From contig NZ_JAHFZF010000018.1 in assembly GCF_018619435.1 (NCBI RefSeq), forward strand, positions 1 through 64,000: a stretch of DNA of 64,000 nt, in the 5' to 3' direction. The position numbers were made by a program, and so were the translations under genes. Source of the DNA: Rhodoferax sp. U11-2br. GTDB taxonomy: Bacteria; Pseudomonadota; Gammaproteobacteria; Burkholderiales; Burkholderiaceae_C. Below are positions 63,272-64,000 of the stretch, in pieces (the first letter of the stretch is position 1; every line of letters begins with the position of its first letter). Below the pieces are notes generated by a model that did not search any database, had not been told where the DNA came from, and saw nothing but the letters and a program-made list of their open reading frames with translations.

Positions 63272-63832
63272 TCAGACCGCCATGATGTCTTGTTCTTTGC
63301 TTGCCACCAACTGATCAATGACTACAATGTGTTTATCGGTCACTTTTTGAATATCAGCCTCGCAGCGCTTTTGCTCATCCTCTGAGGCCAACTTATCCTT
63401 CACCAACTTTTTCACCGCCTCATTGGCGTCACGGCGCAGGTTACGCACCGCAATTTTGGCGGTCTCACCTTCACTCCGAACCACTTTGGTGAGCTCCTTG
63501 CGGCGCTCCTCAGACATGGCAGGCATTGGCACACGAATCAAATCCCCCATGGATGACGGGTTCAAACCCAAGTCACTGTCACGAATGGCTTTTTCAATCT
63601 TGGCACCTAAGCCTTTTTCCCAGGGTTGCACACTCAGTGTGCGGGAATCGAGCAAGGACACATTGGCCACCTGAGTAATAGGCACCATTGCGCCGTAGTA
63701 ATCCACATGCACCGTGTCCAGAATGGCCGGATTCACTCGCCCCGTACGAATCTTGGTCAAGTTGTGTTGAAACGCAGCAATGGACTGGTCCATCTTGGCT
63801 TCGGCAGTCCGCTTGACATCTGCAATTGGCAT
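63272..63832 (-). CDS. frr: Ribosome recycling factor
   Basis: 186 residues. The N-terminal helix [24 protein letters not shown] start (here [16 protein letters not shown]), ALLD-like [33 protein letters not shown] and the long C-terminal helices ([18 protein letters not shown]) define the family. It splits terminated ribosomes with EF-G. It is 6 bp before uppS. Confidence 0.97.
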   Translation of the reverse strand: MPIADVKRTAEAKMDQSIAAFQHNLTKIRTGRVNPAILDTVHVDYYGAMVPITQVANVSLLDSRTLSVQPWEKGLGAKIEKAIRDSDLGLNPSSMGDLIRVPMPAMSEERRKELTKVVRSEGETAKIAVRNLRRDANEAVKKLVKDKLASEDEQKRCEADIQKVTDKHIVVIDQLVASKEQDIMAV

Positions 63833-63886
63833 CTTCTACTCCTCACTCCACAGTCATCATTTCAGCAAAAGCGAATTGTCGCTCGC

Positions 63887-64000
63887 TTATGCGTACACCA
63901 GGGTACCTTCGTCTTCACCCAGAACCACCCGTTTGAGTGCACCATTCTTGAAAATCGAAAAGACCTTGATGGGCAACTTCTGGTCTCGGCACAACGCAAA
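63887..64000 (-). CDS. pyrH: Uridylate kinase, C-terminal end only
   Basis: The last 37 codons, open to the window edge. The frame begins [19 protein letters not shown] and ends [10 protein letters not shown], the usual C-terminus of bacterial UMP kinase. It lies 54 bp before frr, the standard order. It phosphorylates UMP to UDP. Confidence 0.9.
   Translation of the reverse strand, partial: FALCRDQKLPIKVFSIFKNGALKRVVLGEDEGTLVYA

Overview
The window looks like a chromosomal segment of a betaproteobacterium of the family Comamonadaceae, closest in style to Rhodoferax or Polaromonas. The grounds are the tmRNA tag ANDERFALAA, a HiPIP electron carrier, tripartite tricarboxylate transporters (TctABC type), the nadE-glnB and carA-lysE-carB arrangements, and a dispersed palindromic repeat with TAGCT and AAGGGCTAGAGGCC boxes. 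The genus is inferred from style; no database was searched.

Layout. 1-13058: mostly housekeeping genes on the minus strand (glnB, nadE, ssrA, gph, ubiG, HiPIP, a PfkB kinase, fpr, alaS), with a GNAT-type gene, an mtfA-like peptidase and a SOUL protein on the plus strand and a relic of an IS3-family transposase at about 4 kb. 13319-22979: a LacI-regulated catabolic operon of unknown substrate (FGGY pentulose kinase, fucose/arabinose-isomerase-like protein, DapA-fold aldolase, cytoplasmic sialidase-fold protein, TctC-TctB-TctA uptake system), closed by a terminator and a convergent lacI gene. A LacI-type operator sits on its promoter. 23144-33088: a MocR/GabR-type regulator divergent from a GABA/guanidinobutyrate/polyamine cluster (gabT, four-gene ABC importer, ureohydrolase, gabD), with a perfect FNR box in the shared control region. 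33133-35285: small accessory genes (secreted polysaccharide lyase, tRNA-Gly(CCC), two unknowns, an acetyltransferase). 35295-47248: housekeeping (glmM-folP, ftsH, rlmE, yhbY, DUF4149, greA, carB-lysE-carA). 47452-51232: an iron cell-surface signalling locus made of a Fur-box-like site, a sigma factor fused to its FecR regulator, and a TonB-dependent transducer. 51295-64000: the envelope/isoprenoid block pyrH-frr-uppS-cdsA-dxr-rseP-bamA-ompH-lpxD-fabZ-lpxA-lpxB-rnhB-rRNA methyltransferase, all on the minus strand.

The two most notable things are the following. First, a short palindromic repeat occurs at least ten times in 64 kb. Five or six copies lie inside protein genes, including nadE, alaS and lpxB, and are read through in frame; the frame used is the same for every copy of a given orientation. 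This resembles the Rickettsia palindromic elements that insert into coding sequences. Second, a hybrid sigma/anti-sigma protein is tethered to the inner membrane by a single segment, an arrangement known from Pseudomonas putida IutY. The site-2 protease gene rseP, whose product processes such proteins, lies 8 kb downstream.
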